Assembly: GCA_030446715.1 (NCBI GenBank)
Contig: JAUJMU010000001.1
Coordinates: 989,619-1,053,618, forward strand
DNA: 64,000 bases
Direction: 5' to 3'
Source of the DNA: Cytophagales bacterium
GTDB taxonomy: Bacteria > Bacteroidota > Bacteroidia > Cytophagales > 172606-1
This document shows positions 35,821-44,794 of this stretch, in pieces. The notes under the pieces are model-generated. The model made no database searches. It was given only the letters and a program-made list of their open reading frames with translations, and was not told where the DNA came from. The position numbers and the translations under genes were made by a program. The number at the start of each line of letters is the position of its first letter. Positions within the stretch are counted from its first letter, which is position 1.

Positions 35821-37528
35821 CCAGGGGGAATTGTTGGCATTAGTTCGGGTACTGAGGCAACTGCAACCGGACCCCGATAAGGCAACCACCCTCAAACAGC
35901 AGGCCATTGAATCTCTAGCTGAAGCAATGAAGCCTGATGCCGTAAACCAAGCATTTGGGTTACGAAACCTACCAATGGACGCATTTCGTACTGGTGAAGT
36001 GCACTTAGGAGAAGCAGTTGCTCGAATTGTACGGGGTGTTGTTACAACCTCAAGTCCTGATAAAACTTTACACGGGAGTTTATTGGAGTCTCTAACTGAT
36101 CTAGAAACCGATACAGTTGAGGCTTGGTGGCGTCAGGCAGCAGATAAAGCACTCAGGCAAACTTTGGATACCAGCACAACAACAGTGGCAGAAGTTTTTT
36201 GGATAGGACTAGTTCACTCCGAAGCTACCCGAAATTATATACTTGAGATTATCCCAGACGTAGCAGGTTGGGAAAACTCCTTGAGCCAAACGGTGCCGGT
36301 ACCACTTATCCCGGAAACAGCAGATGCAATGGCAACCTTTTGCATAGATCGAGGCTGGTGGGATTTGTTTGCGGCGGTAGTAGGAGCAGCTTACGAGCCG
36401 TCAGAAGCGTTACGGCGCCAGGTGAAAGCTGAAGAACGGATTGGGCTTAGAGAGTCGCCGCGTGTGGAAAGGCTGGCTACCAAGGTAGATGATCTTAACT
36501 TAGTAGAGTTAGCTGTTGAGGTTTCCAACTGCCAACAATTACTTAAACTGGCCGGAACGCGGTGTAGTCGAGAGCCGAAGCTATTGTCCCAGATTGATAT
36601 GCGCAAAAAAGCTTGGCGTAACGTATGGTCCATATCACTGGCACAAACCGGATCTTTAACCATGGGGCTGAGCAGGCCTAAGGAATTAATTAATGCATTT
36701 CTTTCAGAAGTAGCAGGTGGGCGGGCTGATGATAAGGTACCATTGGAATTAATTGCCGCATCACCTTTCGCCAATGTGCTTCAATTGGCTGAACGAGCAG
36801 CCTTATGGGATCAATTGCCAGCTAAACTTAAACCGAGGTTTATTACAGTTACTCTTGATGCACTCGTTGAAGAAATAATTGCAGGCAGTTGGGCAGGTAC
36901 TATTGAGCCTGCGCTATTGAAAGCTGCCCGAGAAAATGAGTTCAACCAGAGATTTCTTAGTCTACGACGAAGCGATTTAGCAGCCGTTTTAGCAGTGGAG
37001 GACGTGCTCCATAATTTAAGCGATGCTTATTTGAAAGATTACATCAAAAATCTTCCAGAGGTGAACGGAGTGGTAGCAGTTCAGCTAGGCAAACTGGTTG
37101 CATTAAAGCAGTGGAGTTTATCCGCTTACGCCATACTTGAACGAGCTAAAGCCGGTGTTCCTTTTCGGCCAGCTTTGACAGAGTGCATTAATTTGTTCAA
37201 AAAATGGGAACGCCTTTGGCATTCAGGTCTGTTTGGCTATCGAGTCAGTAAAGATGATGCTTGGGATCTACTTCGTTCGACCATGATCGATCTTTATGAG
37301 GAGGGGCCAGAGCAAGAGAAAATATGGAAGCGAGCAGGTGGGGACCCTGCTAGGCTGACAAATGCTCATACTCGCAGAGAACAATGGGCATCGGCAATCG
37401 AGTTGATACGGCGCGGAGGAGGAGGAAAAATAACGGCTGATTCTCTGATTGACATTGCAATAGTAGATTACGAGAACAACTCCCAACTGCAGACATTGCA
37501 TACTTTACGGTATTTGTTCAAAGAATGA
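35753..37528 (+). CDS. GAP1-like protein, intact C-terminal part with EAD1 domain
   Basis: A 591-residue open frame with only a TTG as formal start; it is the continuation of the broken GAP1-like gene, so the true protein would begin near 34971. The middle is helical with no enzyme motif. The C-terminal 80 residues (from LYEEGPEQEKIWKRAGGDPA at about 511, then QWASAIELI, GGGGKITADSLIDIA and DYENNS) form an effector-associated domain, EAD1. The next gene's product ends in a related EAD1, which suggests that the two proteins bind through these domains. It overlaps the effector gene by ATGA. Sequence is AT-rich like the rest of the cluster. Confidence 0.72.
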   Translation: MRFSGNASEHIINFRTCLPQLQCQGELLALVRVLRQLQPDPDKATTLKQQAIESLAEAMKPDAVNQAFGLRNLPMDAFRTGEVHLGEAVARIVRGVVTTSSPDKTLHGSLLESLTDLETDTVEAWWRQAADKALRQTLDTSTTTVAEVFWIGLVHSEATRNYILEIIPDVAGWENSLSQTVPVPLIPETADAMATFCIDRGWWDLFAAVVGAAYEPSEALRRQVKAEERIGLRESPRVERLATKVDDLNLVELAVEVSNCQQLLKLAGTRCSREPKLLSQIDMRKKAWRNVWSISLAQTGSLTMGLSRPKELINAFLSEVAGGRADDKVPLELIAASPFANVLQLAERAALWDQLPAKLKPRFITVTLDALVEEIIAGSWAGTIEPALLKAARENEFNQRFLSLRRSDLAAVLAVEDVLHNLSDAYLKDYIKNLPEVNGVVAVQLGKLVALKQWSLSAYAILERAKAGVPFRPALTECINLFKKWERLWHSGLFGYRVSKDDAWDLLRSTMIDLYEEGPEQEKIWKRAGGDPARLTNAHTRREQWASAIELIRRGGGGKITADSLIDIAIVDYENNSQLQTLHTLRYLFKE

Positions 37529-38637
37529 TGAAAACAGACATCTTGGTTATTACTGCGCTGGCCCTTGAATTTAAAGCAGTGGAACACCTCCTCGCACAAT
37601 CTGAGTCGGTTAAACATCCGGCGACCGGGGCACGCTACAAGCGAGGCATTTTCGCCGGTGGAAAGCGCAACTTCGCAGTGGCCGTAGTAGAAGCGGGAGC
37701 CGGCAACGTGAATGCAGCGCAGGAAACAGAAAGAGCACTTACCTTCTTCCAACCTGACTACATCTTTTTTGTAGGCGTAGCGGGAGGAATTAAGGACGTC
37801 ACTATTGGTGATGTAGTCGTCTCCACAGAAGTTATCCATTACGAGGGTGGTAAAGCGGGAGACGTTTATAAGCCCCGGCTTACTACTCATCCCGCGAGTT
37901 ATGAATTGGTATCGCTAGCTAGGCTTATTGCACGAGATGAATCTTGGCAGCATAGAACTACCGGCGGCTCAGAAAACAATAAAGCGGAAGTTAAGCCTAT
38001 TGCAGCCGGGGAGAAGGTAGTTGCTTCGGAGTATTCCGCAGTATATGAGTTGCTGACCCAATCAGTTAGTCAGGCGTTAGCAGTCGAAATGGAGGGTTAT
38101 GGTTTTTTAGCTCCTATATATTCACACCACGCTAAAGGTATAGTTATTAGGGGAGTTTCGGATCTATTGAAAAACAAAGAAGCCGCAGATGCCAGTGGGA
38201 GCCAACCAAAAGCGGCTCGCAACGCGGCAGCGTTCCTAGCAGCGATGTTAGAAGAACTTGCAGATGAAAAGAAGCAGGTTGAAAATGGGGTCCATGTAGC
38301 TAGCGTAAATCTAATTCCACAATCGGTTATTGAACCAATTCTCACTAATCCCCTCGATAATTTAGAGTGGCGTAATCAGTTGGCGAAAACTTTGGCCGAG
38401 TTGTACGAAGCGGGCCCAAATGAGAACGGTGGTGCTTGGAAACGCGCTGGCGGGAGAGTTACATTTCTAAATAATAGTAGTTCCACCCAAACGCAGTGGT
38501 TCGCAGCGATAGACCGTTTGGCAAAAGGAGGATCTGGCGACATTACGCTTGAATCACTTTTGAGCGCTGTGCAAGAGGATTACAAAAACAATTCAGTAAT
38601 CAACAACTTCATAAGAGATCTTAAGGGTAAGAAATAA
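37525..38637 (+). CDS. Nucleosidase (MTA/SAH phosphorylase superfamily) fused to EAD1, putative effector
   Basis: A 370-residue two-domain protein. Residues 1-235 form a phosphorylase-superfamily nucleosidase: the start MKTDILVITALALEFKAV, VGVAGGIKDVTIGDVVV (about 80-96), the substrate Glu/Met segment AVEMEGYGFL (about 186-195), and the catalytic Asp in VIRGVSDLLKN (about 212). Residues about 287-368 form EAD1 (LYEAGPNENGGAWKRAGG, QWFAAIDRL, GGSGDITLESLLSAV, DYKNNS), matching the GAP1 C-terminus. Nucleosidases in conflict systems may destroy nucleotides, NAD(P) or S-adenosyl compounds; the substrate here is unknown. Translation is probably coupled to the GAP1 gene by the ATGA overlap. The frame is intact, so the effector may still be made although the controlling genes are broken. 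Confidence 0.85.
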   Translation: MMKTDILVITALALEFKAVEHLLAQSESVKHPATGARYKRGIFAGGKRNFAVAVVEAGAGNVNAAQETERALTFFQPDYIFFVGVAGGIKDVTIGDVVVSTEVIHYEGGKAGDVYKPRLTTHPASYELVSLARLIARDESWQHRTTGGSENNKAEVKPIAAGEKVVASEYSAVYELLTQSVSQALAVEMEGYGFLAPIYSHHAKGIVIRGVSDLLKNKEAADASGSQPKAARNAAAFLAAMLEELADEKKQVENGVHVASVNLIPQSVIEPILTNPLDNLEWRNQLAKTLAELYEAGPNENGGAWKRAGGRVTFLNNSSSTQTQWFAAIDRLAKGGSGDITLESLLSAVQEDYKNNSVINNFIRDLKGKK

Positions 38638-39477
38638 CTTCGAAGCTTGGCACAAGAAGATTTTAGTGCTGCTCACGACTTACAAGATACTCATATCTAA
38701 TCCTGAATCTGATGACAGTCTTTTCGCTTTAGAAGGCTGCTCCCGTTCTTCTTGCTGCAAAAGCTGCTGTAGATGTAATACTTTCTGCTGGTTCTCCCCC
38801 GCGATCTGCCGCCCGTCGGATGGATGCAGAATTACGTGCTTCTTTGCGCTGCTTGAAGTATTGGAAGAAGCCAAAGCTATTACAAGGGCGACTGACAAGA
38901 GCAAGGCTAGTAACACAAGAGAGAAATAACCCGGCATCATACTCTTTGCCGGCAGCAAAAGCAATCAGGTTCGCAAATGGCGCCCAGAACGAAAACCCCT
39001 TAACGAATCCGTACCCAAATGGCAGCAGGTTTACCAGAGCCAAACCGGCATAAAGCAGCTTTCTATTCATAAACAAAGTAGGCAAGTCGTACGAAAGAAG
39101 CAGTAGCCATTCTGTACGAATCAACCCCTGCTTTGCAAGTCACAATTTGTTCATTCTCTCCCTGTTCTCGCACTTTTACCGCCAGCGGCTGATGTAATAA
39201 AGCTGCACATGTAGAAAACCCACTGCTTTAAGATTCTTTAAGTCAAGTCGTTAGCTGAATAAGCAAATACGGTATGATACAATTATATTTTTAAGTAGCA
39301 TCTATAAAAAGTACTACTTATACTTTTCAAACACCTACGGATTTACGTAAGCTATTACCCGAAGTACGCACAATGGATATGGCGTAAACAATCACAACAT
39401 ATTGATTTTTAGCGCGGAGAAGGGCGGGATATGTTTGCAGCATTCCCATTCACCAAACCCCTTACAACCCTTCTCTC
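38638..39477. other. AT-rich spacer between the conflict cluster and the conjugation module
   Basis: The + strand has no coding-like frame. The reverse strand of 38680-39070 holds a broken membrane protein (separate entry). From about 39,130 to 39,477 the sequence is AT-rich with no gene; it should carry the promoter of the Tra module, but no clear TAnnTTTG box was identified. Confidence 0.5.
38680..39070 (-). pseudogene. Small two-helix membrane protein, frameshifted
   Basis: From ATG 39070 on the reverse strand: MNRKLLYAGLALVNLLPFG, then a first hydrophobic helix (FWAPFANLIAFAAG). The coding-like text then moves to another frame with a second helix (YFSLVLLALLLSVALVIALA) and a Gln-rich charged tail (GENQQKVLHLQQLLQQEERE) ending at 38680. 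One shift near 38,950 joins them into a protein of about 130 residues. Function is unknown. It lies tail-to-tail with the effector operon. Confidence 0.5.
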
Positions 39478-39963
39478 ATGAAAAGTGTAAAACTGCCGGC
39501 GCTCCGCCTGTCGTCATTCCCTTTCCGGCTTTCCGCCCCCTATCCCAAAAGTCTCCGTGCTGACAATGGCAAACCGGCCCTCCCGGCAGGAGTGACCCGC
39601 GAACTCCGTTCCTTCTTCAGACGCCGCCTGTCCGCGCTGGCCGGATGCAGTAAAAGCATCCGCAAAGCAGGTTTGCTGCTACTGCTGCTGGGCGTATCGT
39701 CCCTCGCCCACGCCCAGCAGGTGGCCGGGGGGCTGCAGAACCTGGTGGACCAGATCAAGCTCATCGCCAACGTCATCTTTATCGGGGCCATCATCTGGTC
39801 GGCCGTGCGGACGGTGATTGCTTTCGCCGGGGGTAGTCCCACCGCCATGCGCAACGTGCTCTTCACGCTGATCATCGCCCTGTTCTGGTTCGGCTTCAAC
39901 TACTTCGTGGATGACATTGCCAGCTCCCTCGGTGGTGCCGGCGCGGATACGTTCGGCGGATAA
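39478..39963 (+). CDS. traE: Conjugation protein TraE, VirB2-like pilin (DUF4134-like)
   Basis: A 161-residue protein. An unusually long N-terminal region (about 75 residues, basic) precedes a hydrophobic signal LLLLLLGVSSLAHAQQ. The mature part, about 80 residues, has two membrane helices (LIANVIFIGAIIWSAVRTVIAF and VLFTLIIALFWFGFNYFV) separated by a short loop GGSPTAMR, the layout of VirB2/TrbC pilins. The position just before the VirB3- and VirB4-like genes is the standard TraE-TraF-TraG order of Bacteroidetes conjugative transposons. It would form the pilus or the channel base. Start codon choice is uncertain because of the long leader. Confidence 0.72.
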   Translation: MKSVKLPALRLSSFPFRLSAPYPKSLRADNGKPALPAGVTRELRSFFRRRLSALAGCSKSIRKAGLLLLLLGVSSLAHAQQVAGGLQNLVDQIKLIANVIFIGAIIWSAVRTVIAFAGGSPTAMRNVLFTLIIALFWFGFNYFVDDIASSLGGAGADTFGG

Positions 39964-39985
39964 GGAGACTTCAACGCTACTCGCT

Positions 39986-40312
39986 ATGATCACCCGACGT
40001 TACATGGAGAAAGAGTCAACGGTACTCGGACTCCCCATGACGCACGTGGGCCTATTGGTAGGCATGATGGTCGGTATGATTCTGCTGAGTACGGTAGCCA
40101 AACTGCTGGACGGTGCCCGCTGGTTCAATCACCTTACGGTGGTCCTTGTCACGGGCAGCTACCTGCTTCTGCGCTACGCTGCCTCCAGAAAGCATCCCAC
40201 CTACTTGTCGTCCAACTTCAGCTACCGGCTCCTGCAACGCGGCAAGTGCTACGAACCGGTGGCCTCACCCACAATCCCGAACCGGCAAAAGGTCCGCAAA
40301 TCTTCCTCCTGA
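39986..40312 (+). CDS. traF: Conjugation protein TraF, VirB3-like (DUF4133-like)
   Basis: A 108-residue inner membrane protein with two adjacent helices (about 18-38 MTHVGLLVGMMVGMILLSTV and 48-66 HLTVVLVTGSYLLLRYAA), followed by the RKHPTYLSSNF motif that resembles the R-x-HP-x-YL of the family. The ATG at 39986 was chosen; the frame runs upstream to 39911 but overlaps traE. It associates with the VirB4 ATPase in type IV secretion. It lies 23 bp after traE and 62 bp before traG. Confidence 0.72.
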   Translation: MITRRYMEKESTVLGLPMTHVGLLVGMMVGMILLSTVAKLLDGARWFNHLTVVLVTGSYLLLRYAASRKHPTYLSSNFSYRLLQRGKCYEPVASPTIPNRQKVRKSSS

Positions 40313-40374
40313 CGGAGTGGTCCGTATCCGCTTTCCGGTACGGACCATCTTCCCTCCCCTATATCTGACTTTTC

Positions 40375-40975
40375 ATGAGAAAAAGAACCATCAACGATCT
40401 CTTGCCCGTTTTCGCCATCGAAAACGGGCAGTTGCTGTTCAAAGACGGCCGGGTAGCGGTCGGCTACCAGGTGCAGCCGCTGGAAATGGAAAAGGCCCCG
40501 GCCGGAGCATACGGGCACCTGAACGAAGTGCTGACCGGTGCCACCAAAATCCTGCCCGTAGGAGCCACCGTGCAGAAGCTTGACTGCTACTACTTTGATC
40601 CCTTCCGGGTGGGCTACACCGATAAGTCCTTCATTGAGCGCAGCATGATCAACCACTTCTACAACCGGCTGGTGCTGCGTCACCGGAGCTTCCTGTTTAT
40701 TTCGGTTGGCAACGAAAAACAGCCGGCACCCAACCCCGTCAATACGCTTTTTGCGTGGGGAAAGGCCTTTCTGGTGAGCAACCCCTTCACCGGCATTGAG
40801 GAAAGAATGCTGAAGCTTCGCCGCCTGGGCCGGGAGTTCACGTCCATGCTGGCCGCGGCCGGCATCGGGACTACTCCGCTGGACGAAAATGGTCTGTCTG
40901 ACCTCTACCGGATGTACTTCAACCTTGATTTCAGCCGCCCGATTCGTTTCACCGTCCCTTTCACGCTGGGGGCAA
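40375..40975 (+). pseudogene. traG: Conjugation ATPase TraG (VirB4), N-terminal part before frameshift
   Basis: Residues 1-200 of TraG, starting MRKRTINDLLPVFAIENGQL. The frame leaves coding sequence at FTVPFTLG near 40,970, where five Gs occur; one more G gives FTLGGNYAVLGEKKLHV and enters the next frame. The remaining gene is listed next. Together they make about 820 residues, the normal TraG length. Confidence 0.82.
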
Positions 40976-40982
40976 CTACGCC

Positions 40983-42830
40983 GTGCTCGGGGAAAAGAAG
41001 CTGCACGTGCTGTCCATGCTCAACCAGGGCGGAATCATTGAGCCGGCCGTGCTGAACGAGACGGGAGTGGCCTCGCCGTTCATCTACCCGCTCACGCACT
41101 ACCTGCAGATCCCGCACGTGCTTTCGGTTTCCTGCACGGTGCCCGATACTGAAAAGACGCTCAGGGACCTGGATGCCGAAAACAAGCGCAACCGGATGCT
41201 GGACTTTCTTTCTACCCAGGACAACCACAAGAAGGCCGAAGAGATCACCGAGTTCACCCACGAAGTGAGAACCTGGAACAAGAATACGCTCAGGGTGAAT
41301 GTATCAGTAATCGTCTGGGAGGAGCAGGAAGACGGGCAGCAGGGATACGCCGATCAGGTGCGCCGGGCCTTCTCGCAGATGAACGCGACCATATGCACCG
41401 TCGAAACGCTGGATACGGCCAATCTTTTTGTGGCTAATGCCCCCGGCAACAGTTACCATAATTACCGCACGCTGCTCATGACGGGTGACAACGCGTCCGT
41501 GTACCAGAACTACGTCACCAACTACCTCCAGGTAACCGGCGGGGATGAACTGCTCTGCGACCGGTTCCGAAATCCGCTGCGGGTTAAGCTTTTCAATACG
41601 GATCTCAACAACCAGAACTCGGTCACCATCGGACCTTCCGGCTCGGGAAAGAGCTTCACCATCGGCAACTTCGTGCTCCAGCGCTACGAGATGGGGCACA
41701 CCCAGATCATCATCGACGTGGGCGGTACGTACCTGAGTCTGGTGACGGCGCTGGGTGGCCGCTACTTTGAGTACGACCCGGACCGGCCTTTGCACCTGAA
41801 CCCCTTCCTGGTCGACAGAAATGAGGAGGGTTTGTACGTACTGGACGGGGACAAAATCAACTTCCTGACTTCCCTGCTCTCGATTATCTGGAAGGGTGCC
41901 AGGGGGGAGATCTCCCCGGTGGAACGGGCCGTGTTCACCAAGCTCCTGCCCCACTACTTCTCCCACTATAACAAACTGGTTCAGGAAGGGAAAGGGCAAA
42001 TGCCGCCTCCCTCCCTTACGGGCTTTTACGAATGGCTGTCGCTGTTCGAGCAGCAGGAAAGCAAGGAGTACGAACGGCTGTCGCGGAATTTTGATTTCAA
42101 TGAGTTTACCATCGTGCTTGAACCCTACGCGGTGGGCAAGTACCGGGACGTGCTGAACTCGGAGCACCACGAGGAGGTGAGCGCCGAAAAGCTGATCTGC
42201 TTTGACATGGCCAGGATCAAGAAGAACCCGATGCTCTACCCGGTCATCTCCCTGCTGATTTCGGAACTGGCCCTTGACGTGATCCGCAGGCACCCCACCC
42301 GGCGGAAGTACTTCTACATGGATGAAGCCTGGAGCATGCTCTCGGACTCGATGGGCGAATTTGTGGAAGGCATGTACCGGACGGTGCGCAAGAACAACGG
42401 GGCCATGTGCATCATCACGCAGGGCATCCGGGAAGTAGTCGATTCGAGAATCGGCCCGGCCATCCTTGCCAACGCGGCTACGCAGATCATCCTCAACCAC
42501 ACGGACGTGACGGAAATTGCGAAGCTGGCCGGGCATCTGGGTTTCACCGATCACGAAGTACAGCTCATCCGCTCCATCCGGGTGCGGGACGCGGATGGTT
42601 ACCGGGAGCTGTTCATCAAGCAGGGCGACTACGCCAAAGTATACCTGATGGAGGTTTCGCCGGTGATGGATGCGGTACTCACATCCAAGCCCGAAGAACG
42701 CGATTACCTGCGGTCACTCCAGAAAAAGTACGGCAACATCTACGCTGCCGTGAACCAGTACGTCGAGACAAAAAAAGCCAGAAAATCCGCTCAGCAGCAA
42801 AGTCAGCAGACGGAAGGATCACCTGTCTGA
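40983..42830 (+). CDS. traG: Conjugation ATPase TraG (VirB4), main part
   Basis: A 615-residue open frame giving the remainder of TraG, the ATPase that powers pilus assembly and DNA transfer. Walker A is TIGPSGSGKSFTIGNF (about 217), Walker B KYFYMDEAWSML (about 442), followed by MCIITQGIREVVDS and NHTDVTEIAKLAGHLGFTD, both typical of VirB4. The true start is at 40375, and a single-base loss near 40,970 separates the pieces. If the shift is real, the conjugation machine is dead; the ATP-binding core itself is intact. Confidence 0.88.
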   Translation: MLGEKKLHVLSMLNQGGIIEPAVLNETGVASPFIYPLTHYLQIPHVLSVSCTVPDTEKTLRDLDAENKRNRMLDFLSTQDNHKKAEEITEFTHEVRTWNKNTLRVNVSVIVWEEQEDGQQGYADQVRRAFSQMNATICTVETLDTANLFVANAPGNSYHNYRTLLMTGDNASVYQNYVTNYLQVTGGDELLCDRFRNPLRVKLFNTDLNNQNSVTIGPSGSGKSFTIGNFVLQRYEMGHTQIIIDVGGTYLSLVTALGGRYFEYDPDRPLHLNPFLVDRNEEGLYVLDGDKINFLTSLLSIIWKGARGEISPVERAVFTKLLPHYFSHYNKLVQEGKGQMPPPSLTGFYEWLSLFEQQESKEYERLSRNFDFNEFTIVLEPYAVGKYRDVLNSEHHEEVSAEKLICFDMARIKKNPMLYPVISLLISELALDVIRRHPTRRKYFYMDEAWSMLSDSMGEFVEGMYRTVRKNNGAMCIITQGIREVVDSRIGPAILANAATQIILNHTDVTEIAKLAGHLGFTDHEVQLIRSIRVRDADGYRELFIKQGDYAKVYLMEVSPVMDAVLTSKPEERDYLRSLQKKYGNIYAAVNQYVETKKARKSAQQQSQQTEGSPV

Positions 42831-42923
42831 AGGCCTCAGGCAGCGTGGATGAAACTTACTGCTGCTGATCCTTTCCTGCTTAACCAAACCAACTGCCAAC
42901 CAGCCACAAGCTGACCGCTACAC

Positions 42924-44090
42924 ATGAACAACTGGGGCTACGTTACTGATTCATTTCTGCAGATGGTGCAGCTGCTCACCAACGCCGTGCTGCACAACTG
43001 CCTTTTTCTGGTGCCGGCTTTTATGCTGGCCGGGCTAGCCGTGGCAATGGTCAGGGCGGTATTCACGGGCGGGGAAATGGTGATGGATACGGGCTTTCTG
43101 CTGCGCGGCGTGGCCGTCTGGTTCGTTCTCTTCAACTACCTCGAACTCCTAGACATCGTGACGGGAGCGGTGGAAGGTTTTGCCCGGCTCATTCCCGAGC
43201 CGACCGGCATCATGGAGAGTCTCAATGAGTTTGCCCAGTCCACCATCACGCCCGGGCAGCCTGCGCCTGATCCGGATGCTTCACCCGCGGACAGGATCAT
43301 GAACTACGTTCAGGGGGCAACCGGCTTTCAGACCGGCATTATCTACTGGCTGATGGACGCCGTGGAACGGGGATTTACGATGGGCATGCGGCTGGTATAC
43401 GAAAAGCTGCGGGCAATGCTCCTGGCCTTCCTGACGGTGGCGGGTCCCCTGTCGCTGACCCTGTCCGTATTTCCGGGAATGGAAAAGATCGCCGGGCACT
43501 GGTTCCGGGGCTGGTTCATGATCCACATGTGGTCGGTGACGCTCCGGCTGCTTGATTCCATCATTCACAATTATAACGCCGCCGTCTTTGATACGGTGGG
43601 TGGCAGCCCCCTTTCCCTGATGGATGCGCTGGTGATCAACGTAGTGTGCATGCTGATGTATTTTATGGTGCCCAGCCTGACGAGCTACTTTGTGGGCTAC
43701 GCCGCTACGGGTGGCTTCTTCGGCAAACTGGCCGGCATTGTATCCACGGGCCTGCTTGCCGCCGGGAAAATCAGCACCGGCAAAGCAGGCAGTGGTGCGG
43801 GTTCCGCTGCCGGTGTCCCCGCTTACACCGGCTTCAGTGGCGGGGGTAACGGAGGAGGCGGTGGCGGCTTGCTGCCACCGGGCCCACCTTCTCCGCTGGC
43901 CATCGGTTCGGGCGGCAATCACCTGCCCGGGGGGAGCTCACCGGTTATTGTGCCGCCCGGAGGAGGGCCATTGCCGCCCCTGTCGGGAAGCAGTGCGGCT
44001 GCCATTCCCGTCCGGCAATTGCCACCCGCCCCGCAGCCCCGGACAGTGCCGGTCGGGGCACCCCGTTTTGATGAATACCAGATTGTATAA
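42924..44090 (+). CDS. traJ: Conjugation protein TraJ, VirB6/TrbL-like
   Basis: A 388-residue polytopic inner membrane protein with about six hydrophobic segments between residues 20 and 285 (for example LVPAFMLAGLAVAMVRAVF, MLLAFLTVAGPLSLTLSVF and ALVINVVCMLMYFMVPSLT). The TrbL-type motif with Trp-Phe-Arg-Gly-Trp (HWFRGWFMIHMW) lies near 195. The tail of about 100 residues is Gly/Pro-rich and disordered. It forms the inner membrane pore of the type IV system. Position after TraG and before TraK fits TraJ. Confidence 0.78.
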   Translation: MNNWGYVTDSFLQMVQLLTNAVLHNCLFLVPAFMLAGLAVAMVRAVFTGGEMVMDTGFLLRGVAVWFVLFNYLELLDIVTGAVEGFARLIPEPTGIMESLNEFAQSTITPGQPAPDPDASPADRIMNYVQGATGFQTGIIYWLMDAVERGFTMGMRLVYEKLRAMLLAFLTVAGPLSLTLSVFPGMEKIAGHWFRGWFMIHMWSVTLRLLDSIIHNYNAAVFDTVGGSPLSLMDALVINVVCMLMYFMVPSLTSYFVGYAATGGFFGKLAGIVSTGLLAAGKISTGKAGSGAGSAAGVPAYTGFSGGGNGGGGGGLLPPGPPSPLAIGSGGNHLPGGSSPVIVPPGGGPLPPLSGSSAAAIPVRQLPPAPQPRTVPVGAPRFDEYQIV

Positions 44091-44116
44091 CCTCCTTTCG
44101 CATCTCACATTCCATT

Positions 44117-44758
44117 ATGAACCATTCAGCTTCTGCCTCTGCCAGCGGGACACCGGGCCTCACCGCCCCGAACTTCGACAAAGCTTTCCGGACTACCAGC
44201 CGGATTGCCACTGCGTCAGCAGTCCTGCTGGTATTCTCCAATTTCGTGTGGGCCTGGTGTTACTTTGCCGCCCGCGGGGCCGGCGAGGAAAGGGTGTACG
44301 TCGTGCACGATCAGGGTACGGTGGCCGCGGCGCTGCACGGCAACTACCGCCCGACTGTCTACGAGGCAAAAAACCACGCCCGTACGTTCATGACGCTCAT
44401 GCATGCCCACGATGCAGGTACGTACTCAGAGCGGATCAACTCGGCCCTGAAACTGATCGATAAGAAGGTAGGTGCCCGTTTGTATAACCGCATGAAGAAA
44501 GGCGGCATCCTGGAGCACTACACCCGTTTCAACAGCAGCACCGAAGTCCAGATTGACTCGGTGGTCATCGACATGAGTGCAGAACCCTACAAAGGGGCTA
44601 TATACTGCCGGCAGCGCTACCTCTACGACAAGGAACAGCAGATTATTCCGGTTGCGGCGGACTTTGAGATGGTCCGGACGCACCGTTCGGACGCTAATCC
44701 TTTCGGCCTGCTTATTACCGCATTTGATTACAAGGCCTACCGTCCCGCGTCACAGTAG
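44117..44758 (+). CDS. traK: Conjugation protein TraK, VirB8-like
   Basis: A 213-residue protein with one N-terminal membrane helix (about 28-52, RIATASAVLLVFSNFVWAWCYF) and a periplasmic domain. The text YVVHDQGTVAAAL and EAKNHARTFMTLMHAHD resembles Bacteroidetes TraK. It is the periplasmic scaffold of the transfer complex. Spacing to neighbours is short (26 and 36 bp), in keeping with one operon. Confidence 0.82.
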   Translation: MNHSASASASGTPGLTAPNFDKAFRTTSRIATASAVLLVFSNFVWAWCYFAARGAGEERVYVVHDQGTVAAALHGNYRPTVYEAKNHARTFMTLMHAHDAGTYSERINSALKLIDKKVGARLYNRMKKGGILEHYTRFNSSTEVQIDSVVIDMSAEPYKGAIYCRQRYLYDKEQQIIPVAADFEMVRTHRSDANPFGLLITAFDYKAYRPASQ

Positions 44759-44794
44759 CCTTCCCATTTTAATTCAATACAATACCCGCTGTAC

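Noticed and set aside
41304..42554. 416-residue reverse-strand frame opposite TraG
   Set aside because: Antisense shadow of a gene with clear VirB4 motifs.
43646..44463. Alternative + strand frames over traJ and traK
   Set aside because: They are Cys/Arg/Pro-rich off-frame products and the traJ and traK frames carry the family patterns.
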